Shown in pieces: positions 1-9,471 of a stretch of DNA of 64,000 nt (within the stretch, counting starts at the first letter, position 1; the number at the start of each line of letters is the position of its first letter). The position numbers were made by a program, and so were the translations under genes. This stretch comes from Tenuifilaceae bacterium CYCD. GTDB lineage: Bacteria; Bacteroidota; Bacteroidia; Bacteroidales; Tenuifilaceae. Under the pieces are notes generated by a model. That model was not told the DNA's origin. It did not search any database and saw only the letters and a program-made list of their open reading frames with translations. The stretch is from assembly GCA_036322835.1 (NCBI GenBank), contig AP027304.1, positions 2,046,001-2,110,000 of the forward strand, written 5' to 3'.

Positions 1-62
1 CTAATCCTCAAATTCTAGGAATGATTGAGAAGGTAAAACATCTTGTTCGTATTGAACAATAG
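1..62 (+). CDS. rpmD: 50S ribosomal protein L30, C-terminal end (partial)
   Basis: Only the last 19 codons are inside the window, read in frame 3 and ending at the TAG at 60-62. The visible tail (NPQILGMIEKVKHLVRIEQ) matches the usual end of bacterial L30, where a helix follows an 'xGMIxKVxHLV' motif. Its place just before rplO fits the spc operon order in nearly all bacteria. L30 is a small protein of the large subunit. The identification rests on a short stretch plus gene order, both of which agree. Confidence 0.85.
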   Translation, partial: NPQILGMIEKVKHLVRIEQ

Positions 63-91
63 TTGGCTTAACCCAAATAAAGATTTGAGCT

Positions 92-538
92 ATGAAATTA
101 AGTAATTTAAAACCCGCTGAAGGATCTACCCATAAGGATAAAAGAATTGGTCGCGGTCCAGGATCTGGCCATGGTGGAACCTCCACAAGAGGTCATAAAG
201 GAGCACAATCTCGCTCTGGGTATTCCAGAAAGGTAGGCTTCGAGGGTGGACAGATGCCTATTCAGCGTCGTCTTCCAAAATCTGGGTTTAAAAATCCGTT
301 CCGTACTGAATATAAAGCTATCAATATTGGTGTACTCCAAACCATCGCTGATAAGAATGGTCTTTCAACCATAGATGTTGAAACCTTAATCAACGCTGGT
401 TATGTTTCCCGCAACGATCTTGTTAAGATTTTGGGTAACGGTACATTAACCGCAAAATTAGAAGTAAAGGCTCACGCCTTCTCTAAGAAAGCAGTTGAAG
501 CAATTGAAGCAGTAAAAGGAACCGTCGTAAAACTCTAA
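92..538 (+). CDS. rplO: 50S ribosomal protein L15
   Basis: This 148-residue protein has the Gly/Arg/Lys-rich L15 N-terminus (start MKLSNLKPAEGS, then RIGRGPGSGHGGTSTRGHKG) that threads into 23S rRNA, and a compact globular C-terminal half. L15 is a late-assembly large-subunit protein. Length is normal. The ATG at 92 follows the L30 stop by 29 bp, and secY starts 4 bp after the L15 stop, so the three are co-transcribed and probably translationally coupled. Confidence 0.97.
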   Translation: MKLSNLKPAEGSTHKDKRIGRGPGSGHGGTSTRGHKGAQSRSGYSRKVGFEGGQMPIQRRLPKSGFKNPFRTEYKAINIGVLQTIADKNGLSTIDVETLINAGYVSRNDLVKILGNGTLTAKLEVKAHAFSKKAVEAIEAVKGTVVKL

Positions 539-542
539 GTTA

Positions 543-1862
543 ATGAAAGCCTTTTTCCAAACATTAAAGAATATTTACAAGATAGAGGATCTGCGTAAGC
601 GGATTCTCTTTACTCTTGGTATTCTGCTTATTTATCGCTTGGGTAGTTTTGTTGTATTACCCGGACTTGATCCTGATAAATTAGGTGCATTGCAGGAACA
701 AACAAAAGAAGGTATTATGGGGCTACTCGATATGTTTTCGGGAGGTGCTTTCCATAATGCATCAATATTTGCGCTGGGTATTATGCCTTACATTTCTGCA
801 TCAATTGTAGTGCAGCTGTTAGGTATTGCAATACCTTATTTCCAGAGATTACAGAAAGAAGGCGAAAGTGGAAGAACAAAAATCAACCAAATTACTCGCT
901 TGCTTACTGTTATCATCTTAATGCTACAGGGTCCTGCATACTTGGCTAACTTACATGCACAGTTACCAGAATCTGCATTTGTACTTCAGGGAGCGATGTT
1001 TACGATATCCTCTACAATTATCCTAATAGCTGGCACCATGTTTATTATGTGGCTTGGTGAAAAGATTACAGATAAGGGTATTGGTAATGGTATCTCGCTT
1101 ATCATTATGATAGGTATTATTGCTCGTTTACCTTTTGCATTTGCAGCGGAATTTTTCTCAAGAGCAGAAGAACTCTCTGGAGGTCTTGTTATGTTTTTAG
1201 TTGAGTTAATAATACTGTTCGTTGTGTTCATGTTCACTATCCTTTTAGTACAAGGTACTAGAAAGATTCCTGTGCAGTACGCAAAACGAATTGTAGGTAA
1301 CAAACAGTATGGCGGAGTACGTCAGTATATACCTTTAAAAGTAAATGCTGCAGGTGTAATGCCAATCATTTTTGCTCAGGCTTTGATGTTTATTCCTATG
1401 CTTTTTGCAAGATTTGATGCTACTGCAGGAATTGCTACTGCATTTAGTTACACTGGTTTCTTGTACAACTTTACCTTTGCAATTCTTATCGTTCTATTTA
1501 CTTATTTCTACACGGCTATTACGATTAACCCTAATCAAATGGCAGAGGATATGAAAAAGAATGGTGGGTTTATTCCAGGAGTAAAGCCTGGCAAGAAGAC
1601 GGTTGAATATTTAGATTCTATCATGTCTCGTATAACTCTTCCTGGTTCAATTTTCTTGGCAATAATTGCAATTTTACCAGCATTTGCCATGATTTTTGGT
1701 GTTAACAATCAGTTTGCCCATTTTTATGGTGGAACTTCTCTATTAATTCTTGTTGGTGTAGTACTAGATACTCTTCAACAAATTGAGAGCCACTTGTTAA
1801 TGAGACATTATGACGGATTGATGAAATCTGGAAGAATTAAAGGAAGAGCAGGCACATTTTAA
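543..1862 (+). CDS. secY: Preprotein translocase subunit SecY
   Basis: SecY is the channel-forming subunit of the SecYEG inner-membrane translocon, which exports unfolded proteins and inserts membrane proteins. The 439-residue product shows about ten hydrophobic segments. Conserved SecY stretches are visible: the plug/TM2 region after LLDMFSGGAFHNASIFALGI and the cytoplasmic loop YAKRIVGNKQYGG, where SecA and ribosomes dock. The C-terminus (MKSGRIKGRAGTF) is typical. It sits between rplO and map as expected for the spc operon. Length is normal and nothing is missing. Confidence 0.98.
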   Translation: MKAFFQTLKNIYKIEDLRKRILFTLGILLIYRLGSFVVLPGLDPDKLGALQEQTKEGIMGLLDMFSGGAFHNASIFALGIMPYISASIVVQLLGIAIPYFQRLQKEGESGRTKINQITRLLTVIILMLQGPAYLANLHAQLPESAFVLQGAMFTISSTIILIAGTMFIMWLGEKITDKGIGNGISLIIMIGIIARLPFAFAAEFFSRAEELSGGLVMFLVELIILFVVFMFTILLVQGTRKIPVQYAKRIVGNKQYGGVRQYIPLKVNAAGVMPIIFAQALMFIPMLFARFDATAGIATAFSYTGFLYNFTFAILIVLFTYFYTAITINPNQMAEDMKKNGGFIPGVKPGKKTVEYLDSIMSRITLPGSIFLAIIAILPAFAMIFGVNNQFAHFYGGTSLLILVGVVLDTLQQIESHLLMRHYDGLMKSGRIKGRAGTF

Positions 1863-1886
1863 GGCGTAAGCCAAAAGTTCTTTATA

Positions 1887-2663
1887 ATGCTTTATACAAA
1901 AACCGAGGAAGAAATTGAGTTGCTGAGGCTGAACAATGATTTAGTATCAAGAACATTAGCCGAGGTAGCAAAAATAATTCAACCAGGTGTTACTACAAAA
2001 GAGTTGGATCGAAGGGCGGAGGAGTTTATTCGTGATAATGGTGCTAAACCCGGATTTTTGGGTTACAATGGTTATCCAGCAACTCTCTGCACGTCGGTTA
2101 ACGACTCGGTGGTTCACGGGATTCCTTCCTCCTATGCACTGCGCGATGGTGACATAGTTTCAGTTGATTGCGGGACTTACTTGCACGGATTTTATGGCGA
2201 TTCTGCATTTACTTTTGCAGTAGGAGAAATAAAACCAGAAGTGCAGCGGCTGTTGAACGTAACCCGCGAATGCCTTGGGAAAGGTGTTGAGGCAGCTGTA
2301 GATGGATTGCGTGTAGGCGATATTTCCTATGCGGTTCAAACACACGCTGAGATCAATGGATACTCTGTTGTTCGCGAGTTAGTGGGGCATGGTTTAGGCA
2401 GAAATATGCACGAAAAACCAGAAGTCCCTAACTATGGTGCAAGAGGTCGAGGCCCTAAATTAGTTGAAGGACTGGTAATCTGTATTGAACCTATGATTAA
2501 TATAGGAGTAAAGTCTGTTTACCAGGAGCGAGATGGTTGGACAATCAGGACACAGGATGGAAAACCATCGGCACACTTTGAGTTGGCCGTTGTAGTAAGA
2601 AAAGGGAAGGCGGAAACGCTATCAACCTTCAGTTATATTGATGAAGTTTTACGTAGAAGTTAA
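1887..2663 (+). CDS. map: Methionine aminopeptidase, type I
   Basis: The enzyme removes the initiator methionine from new proteins in the cytosol. The 258-residue protein carries all five metal ligands of the pita-bread fold: Asp in VSVDCGTY, Asp in YGDSAFTF, His in [11 protein letters not shown], Glu in CIEPMIN and Glu in AHFELAVVV. It has no N-terminal zinc extension, so it is the short type Ia form. It lies between secY and infA; adk, which sits here in many other phyla, is absent. Confidence 0.96.
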   Translation: MLYTKTEEEIELLRLNNDLVSRTLAEVAKIIQPGVTTKELDRRAEEFIRDNGAKPGFLGYNGYPATLCTSVNDSVVHGIPSSYALRDGDIVSVDCGTYLHGFYGDSAFTFAVGEIKPEVQRLLNVTRECLGKGVEAAVDGLRVGDISYAVQTHAEINGYSVVRELVGHGLGRNMHEKPEVPNYGARGRGPKLVEGLVICIEPMINIGVKSVYQERDGWTIRTQDGKPSAHFELAVVVRKGKAETLSTFSYIDEVLRRS

Positions 2664-2677
2664 ATTTTTTAAAGCGA

Positions 2678-2896
2678 ATGTCGAAACAAACTGCTATTGA
2701 GAAAGATGGAACCATTGTTGAAGCACTATCCAACGCAATGTTTAGGGTAGAGCTCGATAATGGCCATGTGATTATTGCCCATATCTCCGGCAAAATGCGT
2801 ATGCATTATATAAAAATTTTACCTGGAGATAAGGTTCGAGTTGAGATGTCGCCATACGATTTAACGAAGGGACGTATCACATTCAGGTATAAGTAA
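2678..2896 (+). CDS. infA: Translation initiation factor IF-1
   Basis: IF-1 is a 72-residue single OB-fold (S1-like) protein that blocks the ribosomal A site during initiation. The sequence has the standard IF-1 core: [20 protein letters not shown], then the [16 protein letters not shown] loop and the ending KGRITFRYK. The start lies 14 bp after map and the gene is followed by rpmJ, the usual order. Family length is 71-73 residues, so this is complete. Confidence 0.97.
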   Translation: MSKQTAIEKDGTIVEALSNAMFRVELDNGHVIIAHISGKMRMHYIKILPGDKVRVEMSPYDLTKGRITFRYK

Positions 2897-2917
2897 ACAA
2901 TTCTAATTAATATAGAA

Positions 2918-3034
2918 ATGAAAGTAAGAGCCTCAGTAAAAAAACGTGATGACGATTGCAAAATCGTAAGGCGTAAAGGCCGCTTGTATGTGATTAACAA
3001 AAAAAATCCAAAGTACAAGCAACGCCAAGGATAA
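2918..3034 (+). CDS. rpmJ: 50S ribosomal protein L36 (zinc-free form)
   Basis: This is a 38-residue ORF starting [20 protein letters not shown] and ending NPKYKQRQG. It is L36, the smallest large-subunit protein, in its normal place between infA and rpsM. Zinc-binding L36 has a Cys-Cys-Cys-His ribbon; here only Cys14 remains and the other ligands are Asp, Arg or Lys, so this is the so-called C-minus form. The start ATG is 21 bp after infA, in an AT-rich leader without a Shine-Dalgarno sequence. Confidence 0.95.
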   Translation: MKVRASVKKRDDDCKIVRRKGRLYVINKKNPKYKQRQG

Positions 3035-3049
3035 TTTTGTTTAATTTTG
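3032..3049 (+). promoter_or_regulatory. Possible internal promoter boxes before rpsM
   Basis: Two copies of TAATTTTG, each a full match to the Bacteroidota -7 box TAnnTTTG, sit 10 bp apart (3032-3039 and 3042-3049) in the rpmJ-rpsM gap. No clear TTTG -33 box lies 19-21 bp upstream, so this is a weak call. It could give the alpha-operon part (rpsM to rplQ) its own transcription. Confidence 0.3.
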
Positions 3050-3074
3050 TACTCTAAATTTTTAAAGTAATAAT

Positions 3075-3452
3075 ATGGCACGTATAGTAGGTGTAGATTT
3101 GCCGAAAAACAAGAGAGGAGAAGTTGCCCTTACCTATGTATATGGCATAGGTAGAAGTAGCGCCCGTAAGATTCTTGATCAAGCCGGTGTAAGTTGTGAT
3201 ACCAAGGTATCGGACTGGACCGATGAGAATATCAATGCAATCCGTAATATCCTTAATGAAGGATACAAGGTAGAGGGTGAACTCCGTTCCATGATGCAGC
3301 TAAGCATTAAGCGATTAATGGACATTGGTTGCTACCGTGGTATCCGTCATCGTCTTGGTTTACCCGTGAGAGGTCAAACAACCAAGAATAATGCACGTAC
3401 CCGTAAGGGAAGAAAGAAAACCGTTGCCAATAAGAAGAAGGCTACTAAATAG
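3075..3452 (+). CDS. rpsM: 30S ribosomal protein S13
   Basis: S13 sits in the head of the small subunit and contacts the large subunit and P-site tRNA. The 125-residue product starts [20 protein letters not shown], has the helix-two-turn-helix region [14 protein letters not shown], and ends with the basic tail [20 protein letters not shown] followed by Lys-rich residues. Length is typical. It starts the rpsM-rpsK-rpsD-rpoA-rplQ section of the operon, in conserved order. Confidence 0.97.
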   Translation: MARIVGVDLPKNKRGEVALTYVYGIGRSSARKILDQAGVSCDTKVSDWTDENINAIRNILNEGYKVEGELRSMMQLSIKRLMDIGCYRGIRHRLGLPVRGQTTKNNARTRKGRKKTVANKKKATK

Positions 3453-3462
3453 TAAATAGGCT

Positions 3463-3852
3463 ATGGCAAAGAAGACAGTAACAGCAAAGAAAAAAATCGT
3501 TAAGGTTGATCCTGTAGGACAAGCGCATATACACTCGTCCTTCAACAATATCATCGTATCTTTAACTAATAGTACTGGTCAAGTAATATCTTGGTCATCT
3601 GCAGGTAAAATGGGTTTTAAAGGCTCTAAGAAGAATACTCCTTATGCTGGACAAACCGCTGCTGCTGATTGCGCTAAGGTTGCATATGACCTTGGACTTC
3701 GTAAGGTTAAAGTGTTTGTAAAAGGACCTGGAGCTGGACGCGAGTCGGCAATCAGACAAATCCATACAGCAGGTATAGAGGTAACTGAGATAGTAGATGT
3801 TACTCCACTACCACACAATGGATGCCGTCCTCCAAAACGTCGTAGAGTATAA
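3463..3852 (+). CDS. rpsK: 30S ribosomal protein S11
   Basis: S11 lies on the platform of the small subunit near the mRNA exit. The 129-residue protein has the S11 core ([51 protein letters not shown]) and the conserved ending [19 protein letters not shown] Lys-rich N-terminal extension of about 15 residues ([16 protein letters not shown]) is common in this phylum. It starts 10 bp after rpsM, with which it must be co-transcribed. Confidence 0.97.
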   Translation: MAKKTVTAKKKIVKVDPVGQAHIHSSFNNIIVSLTNSTGQVISWSSAGKMGFKGSKKNTPYAGQTAAADCAKVAYDLGLRKVKVFVKGPGAGRESAIRQIHTAGIEVTEIVDVTPLPHNGCRPPKRRRV

Positions 3853-3894
3853 TCCTACGTTAACTGATTTGAGTAACAAATAAATTTAAAAGGA

Positions 3895-4503
3895 ATGGCT
3901 AGATATATTGGACCAAGTACCAAAATCGCACGTAAGTTTGGTGAGCCTATTTATGGACCAGATAAGTACTTCGAGAAGAAGAACTATCCTCCCGGAATGC
4001 ACGGCTTAATGAAGAAGCGTAAAAAAATGTCGGAGTATGGTACTCAGCTTCAGGAAAAACAAAAAGCTAAATTCATTTATGGCGTACTTGAACGTCAGTT
4101 TGCTAAGATTTTCGATAAAGCAGACAGAACAAAAGGTACTACTGGTGAAATTTTACTTCAACTTTTGGAATCACGTCTTGACAACGTAGTTTACCGTTTA
4201 GGTATTGCTCCTACCAGAGCCGCTGCTCGTCAATTAGTATCACATCGTCACATCACTGTTAATGGTTCTATTGTGAATATCGCATCAAGCCTATTAAGAC
4301 CAGGTGACGTTGTCGCTGTACGTGAACGTTCTAAATCCCTTGAGGTTATTACAGAATCACTCGCTTCTAATCGTCACACTAAATACTCATGGTTAGAGTG
4401 GAACAAGGAGGATTATAGCGGTAAGTTTATGAATCTTCCCGAGAGAAGTGAAATTCCCGAGAATATTAAGGAGCAATTGATTGTTGAACTTTACTCTAAG
4501 TAA
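3895..4503 (+). CDS. rpsD: 30S ribosomal protein S4 (zinc-free form)
   Basis: S4 is a primary 16S rRNA binder and, in other bacteria, an operon repressor. The 202-residue protein starts [20 protein letters not shown] and holds the S4 RNA-binding domain at about 94-155 ([31 protein letters not shown]). It contains no cysteine at all, so it is the zinc-free form. An AAAAGGA stretch lies just before the ATG, one of the few Shine-Dalgarno-like sequences here, although it is very close to the start. Confidence 0.97.
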   Translation: MARYIGPSTKIARKFGEPIYGPDKYFEKKNYPPGMHGLMKKRKKMSEYGTQLQEKQKAKFIYGVLERQFAKIFDKADRTKGTTGEILLQLLESRLDNVVYRLGIAPTRAAARQLVSHRHITVNGSIVNIASSLLRPGDVVAVRERSKSLEVITESLASNRHTKYSWLEWNKEDYSGKFMNLPERSEIPENIKEQLIVELYSK

Positions 4504-4518
4504 TTAAACCCGTACCAT

Positions 4519-5511
4519 ATGGCAATACTGGCATTTCAAAAACCCGATAAGGTTATCATGCTTGAATCTACCGACACAGTCGGTAAGTTTGAGTTTCGTC
4601 CTCTTGAGCCAGGCTATGGTATCACGGTGGGCAATGCTCTTAGACGAATTTTGCTATCCTCGTTAGAGGGTTATGCAATATCTTGGATTAAGATACGTGG
4701 TGTTGATCACGAGTTCTCAACCATCCCTGGTGTTATGGAGGATGTTACTGAGATTATTCTTAATCTAAAACAAGTTCGCTTTAAGCGCATTGTTGATGGA
4801 GTTGATAGCGAGAAAGTGACCATTACCATAACCGGACAGAATGAATTTAAAGCTGGGTATTTATCTAATTTCCTTTCCAACTTTAAAGTTCTAAACCCTG
4901 AACTGGTTATTTGTAGGATGGAGCCCGATGTGAAAATCGAGGTGGAAATTAATATCAACAAGGGACGCGGATACGTTCCTGCCGAAGAAAACAAACCCGA
5001 GGATGGTGAGTTTGGAATCATACCTATTGATTCTATTCACACACCTATTCGCAATGTTAAGTATTCGGTTGAAAACTACCGTGTAGAACAGAAAACTGAC
5101 TACGAAAAACTTCTTTTGGAGATTGTTTCCGATGGTTCAATCCACCCAAAAGATGCTTTAAAGGAAGCCGCTAAAATTCTTATCTATCACTTCATGCTAT
5201 TCTCCGACGAGAAGATCACTCTTGAAACTGAGGATAAGTATGATTCTGAAGAATTCGATGAAGAAGTTCTTCATATGCGCCAGATGTTAAAGCAAAAGTT
5301 AGTTGATCTGGATCTTTCGGTTCGTGCGCTCAACTGCTTAAAAGCTGCCGATGTAGACACATTAGGTGAACTGGTTCGTTATAACAAAAACGATTTACTC
5401 AAGTTTAGAAACTTCGGTAAAAAGTCGTTAACCGAGCTCGAGGATTTGCTTGATAATTTAAATCTATCTTTCGGCATGGATATTACAAAGTATAAACTGG
5501 ATAAGGATTAA
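4519..5511 (+). CDS. rpoA: RNA polymerase alpha subunit
   Basis: This is the 330-residue alpha subunit, whose dimer scaffolds RNA polymerase assembly and whose C-terminal domain contacts UP elements and activators. The N-terminal domain (about 1-235) has the dimer motif [18 protein letters not shown] flexible acidic linker ([13 protein letters not shown]) follows, and then the alpha-CTD with [20 protein letters not shown] and [11 protein letters not shown]. It lies between rpsD and rplQ as usual and is complete. Confidence 0.98.
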   Translation: MAILAFQKPDKVIMLESTDTVGKFEFRPLEPGYGITVGNALRRILLSSLEGYAISWIKIRGVDHEFSTIPGVMEDVTEIILNLKQVRFKRIVDGVDSEKVTITITGQNEFKAGYLSNFLSNFKVLNPELVICRMEPDVKIEVEININKGRGYVPAEENKPEDGEFGIIPIDSIHTPIRNVKYSVENYRVEQKTDYEKLLLEIVSDGSIHPKDALKEAAKILIYHFMLFSDEKITLETEDKYDSEEFDEEVLHMRQMLKQKLVDLDLSVRALNCLKAADVDTLGELVRYNKNDLLKFRNFGKKSLTELEDLLDNLNLSFGMDITKYKLDKD

Positions 5512-5516
5512 TTGCG

Positions 5517-6026
5517 ATGAGACATAATAAAAAGTTTAATCACTTAGGAAGGAAAAGCGCTCACCGTAAAGCAATGCTAGCTAACATGGCTTCGAGTTTA
5601 ATTATGCACAAGCGTATTTCAACTACTGTAGCTAAGGCTAAAGCTTTAAGAATGTACGTAGAGCCTTTAATCACTAAAAGTAAGAATGATACAACCCATT
5701 CACGTCGTACCGTATTTAGCTATTTAAAGGATAAGTATGCAGTAGCAGAATTATTCCGCGAAGTAGCTGCTAAGGTTGCAACCCGTCCTGGTGGATACAC
5801 CCGTATCCTAAAGACTGGTACACGTTTAGGCGATAACGCTGATATGTGTATTATTGAATTGGTTGACTTCAACACAACCTATGTGAAAGAAGATGCAAAA
5901 CCTGCTGCTAAGAAAACTCGTAGAGCTGGCGGCGGAAAGGCTAAAAAGGAAGAGGTTAAATCGGAGGCTCCTAAGGCTGTTACCGATGCTCCTGAAGCTA
6001 ATGCTGAAACAAAAACTGATGAATAA
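5517..6026 (+). CDS. rplQ: 50S ribosomal protein L17 with C-terminal tail
   Basis: L17 is a large-subunit protein near the exit tunnel. The first 120 residues are the standard domain ([20 protein letters not shown], then [20 protein letters not shown] and [20 protein letters not shown]). Residues about 125-169 form a low-complexity Ala/Lys/Glu tail, common in Bacteroidota L17 and probably disordered. The gene starts 5 bp after rpoA and closes the ribosomal operon, with a hairpin terminator after it. Confidence 0.96.
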   Translation: MRHNKKFNHLGRKSAHRKAMLANMASSLIMHKRISTTVAKAKALRMYVEPLITKSKNDTTHSRRTVFSYLKDKYAVAELFREVAAKVATRPGGYTRILKTGTRLGDNADMCIIELVDFNTTYVKEDAKPAAKKTRRAGGGKAKKEEVKSEAPKAVTDAPEANAETKTDE

Positions 6027-6059
6027 TCGGAAAGTTTGTTTTTAGACATACTAAGAATG

Positions 6060-6091
6060 GGGATAGGCATAAGTGCTATATCCCTTTTTTT
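6060..6091 (+). terminator. Terminator after rplQ
   Basis: GGGATA pairs with TATCCC, with an inner GCA/TGC pairing, and is followed directly by seven T. It lies 34 bp after the rplQ stop and would end the spc/alpha operon before eno. Confidence 0.75.
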
Positions 6092-6101
6092 ATCTAAATA
6101 A

Positions 6102-7415
<1,314 letters not shown>

Positions 7416-7436
7416 TACTTCTTATTGAACTTTACG

Positions 7437-7471
7437 AAAGGTTCTGGTGTTTTTCCAGAGCCTTTTTTTAT
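7437..7471 (+). terminator. Terminator after eno
   Basis: AGGTTCTGG and CCAGAGCCT pair over 9 bp (one G-U pair) around a short T-rich loop, followed by a run of seven T. It starts 22 bp after the eno stop. Confidence 0.85.
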
Positions 7472-7533
7472 TTTTATCCCACGGATTTTAGAATTTATCC
7501 GAAATATAATGCCCGATGTTTAATACCTAGCGT

Positions 7534-9426
7534 ATGGCCTACAAATCTCTTCAACAATTTATCGATACACTTGAGGCGAATAATGAACTTATTCGTATAA
7601 AACGCTTTGTTGATCCAATTCTTGAAATTACGGAGATAACTGATCGTATGTCGAAACAGCAAGATGGGGGAAAAGCCTTGCTTTTTGAGAATACTGGGAC
7701 TAAATTCCCAGTTCTTACGAATTCGATGGGATCGATTAGGCGGATGTGTTTGGCGCTTGGCGTTGATGACTTGGAAGACATCCGTGGTGATATGAACTCT
7801 TTGTTCAGGCAGTTAGTTGGACCGAAGGATAGCTTTTGGGAGAAGATGAGCACCCTGCCTACATTGGGAAAGGTGGCTGGATGGATGCCATCTATTTCTA
7901 ATTCCAAAGGGGTTTGCCAGGAAGTTGTTCATATGAATCCGGATTTGAATTTATTGCCCGTGTTGAAATGCTGGCCTTATGATGGTGGTCGTTTTGTGAC
8001 GCTTCCGATGGTGAACACAAAGGATCCTCATACCGGAGTCCGTAATGTTGGAATGTATAGGATGCAAATATTCAACAATACTGAAACAGGGATGCACTGG
8101 CATCAGCACAAGTTAGGTGCACGACATTTTGAGGAGTATAAGAAACTTGCAAAACTTATGCCCGTTGCTGTAGCGTTGGGTGGCGATCCTGTTTACACCT
8201 ATGCAGCAACAGCACCAATGCCCGATAACTTTGATGAGTACTTGCTTGCTGGTTACCTTCGGAAAAAGAAAATTAATTTGGTGAAGTGTTTAACCGTTGA
8301 TTTGGAAGTTCCTGCCGATGTAGATTTTGTGATTGAGGGATACGTTGACCCCTCGGAGGATTTGGCATGGGAAGGTCCATTTGGCGATCATACTGGGTTT
8401 TACTCGTTGGCCGATTGGTATCCTCGCTTTCATGTCACCTGTATAACTCATAGGAAAAATGCTGTGTATCCTGCAACTATTGTTGGAGTTCCCCCAATGG
8501 AGGATGCCTATATTGCAAAGGCAACGGAACGAATATTCCTTGAGCCAATAAGAATGGCAATGCTTCCTGAACTCAACGATATGAATCTGCCATTTGAGGG
8601 TGTTGCCCATAACATTGCTCTTGTTAGGATTAGGAATGCCTACCCAGGGCATGCGTATAAGGTGATGAATGCGCTTTGGGGTGCAGGACAAATGATGTTT
8701 AATAAGATATTGGTTGCATTGCCCGATACTGTCGATGTTCATAATCCTAATGAGGTAATTGGTTGCATGCTGAACTCTGTAGACCCAGATAAAGATATTC
8801 ATTTTGGTAAGGGACCGTTAGATGTGCTCGATCATTCATCAAATATAGCGGGGATAGGCTCTAAATTATTTGTCGATGCTACGGGGAAGGTTTCAGAGAA
8901 TATCTCTGTAGACATAGATGCTGATGAAATTGCTCAAGAGCTAACCCGGTATTCCTCTTTTGTAAAAGCATTTAATGTCAAGTTGATTAAGAATGGGTTC
9001 CCGATTCTTTTTATCTCTGTAGATAAATCTAATGGCCAGGCTGTAGGTGAAATATTAGAGCAGATGTTCCAAAATAAGGTTTTAAGCAAAGTTTGGGCGA
9101 TTTTTACGCTTGATTTTGGTAATTCAATAGAGGATTTATCGTTGGTTCTATGGTTTGCTTCAGGCAATTTGGATCCCCAGCGCGATTTGCATTTGTTTAA
9201 GGTAGATGATGATTCCCGAACGAGAATTGGTATCGATGCTACGCGAAAAGCGTATAGAACGGATAACTTTAAGCGCGATTGGCCTAACGTGGTTATGATG
9301 GATAAAAACACTATTGAAAGAATAGATAATATATGGAATGAGTTAGAGATTGGCGATTTTATTGTATCTCCATCGATAAAACTCCAACCCCTTCAGATTG
9401 GAAATGAGCCTGTTGTCAGGTTTTGA
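7534..9426 (+). CDS. UbiD-family decarboxylase (menaquinone-type)
   Basis: UbiD enzymes decarboxylate aromatic or unsaturated acids with prenylated FMN made by UbiX. The 630-residue product belongs to the long form common in Bacteroidota, often annotated as a menaquinone-pathway decarboxylase. The motif EGPFGDHTGFYS (about residue 275) holds the conserved acidic active-site residues, and HWHQHKLGARHFEEY (about 190) lies in the cofactor-binding part. No ubiX or other menaquinone gene is nearby, so the substrate is not shown by context. The next gene starts 45 bp downstream on the same strand. Confidence 0.85.
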   Translation: MAYKSLQQFIDTLEANNELIRIKRFVDPILEITEITDRMSKQQDGGKALLFENTGTKFPVLTNSMGSIRRMCLALGVDDLEDIRGDMNSLFRQLVGPKDSFWEKMSTLPTLGKVAGWMPSISNSKGVCQEVVHMNPDLNLLPVLKCWPYDGGRFVTLPMVNTKDPHTGVRNVGMYRMQIFNNTETGMHWHQHKLGARHFEEYKKLAKLMPVAVALGGDPVYTYAATAPMPDNFDEYLLAGYLRKKKINLVKCLTVDLEVPADVDFVIEGYVDPSEDLAWEGPFGDHTGFYSLADWYPRFHVTCITHRKNAVYPATIVGVPPMEDAYIAKATERIFLEPIRMAMLPELNDMNLPFEGVAHNIALVRIRNAYPGHAYKVMNALWGAGQMMFNKILVALPDTVDVHNPNEVIGCMLNSVDPDKDIHFGKGPLDVLDHSSNIAGIGSKLFVDATGKVSENISVDIDADEIAQELTRYSSFVKAFNVKLIKNGFPILFISVDKSNGQAVGEILEQMFQNKVLSKVWAIFTLDFGNSIEDLSLVLWFASGNLDPQRDLHLFKVDDDSRTRIGIDATRKAYRTDNFKRDWPNVVMMDKNTIERIDNIWNELEIGDFIVSPSIKLQPLQIGNEPVVRF

Positions 9427-9431
9427 TTTTT

Positions 9432-9463
9432 ATTGGCAAAACAGCTATTTTTTTATATCTTAG
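9432..9463 (+). promoter_or_regulatory. Candidate promoter for the propeller sensor gene
   Basis: ATTG (9432-9435), a 20-bp spacer and TATCTTAG (9456-9463) resemble TTTG / TAnnTTTG with two mismatches. A start about 5 bp downstream would leave only a few bases before the ATG at 9472, so the mRNA could be nearly leaderless. Confidence 0.35.
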
Positions 9464-9471
9464 CAATAATC

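Noticed and set aside
986-1303. Antisense reading frame of about 105 codons within secY
   Set aside because: It lies fully inside a certain gene, codes for hydrophobic repeats that mirror the membrane helices, and has no family features.
8290-8802. Antisense reading frame of 170 codons in the UbiD-family gene
   Set aside because: Length alone is notable, but the product is Cys/His/Arg-rich without a recognisable fold and the sense frame is a conserved enzyme.
9433-9471. Longer N-terminus of the propeller sensor from a TTG at 9433
   Set aside because: It adds 13 residues before a clean signal peptide and overlaps the likely promoter; ATG 9472 is better.
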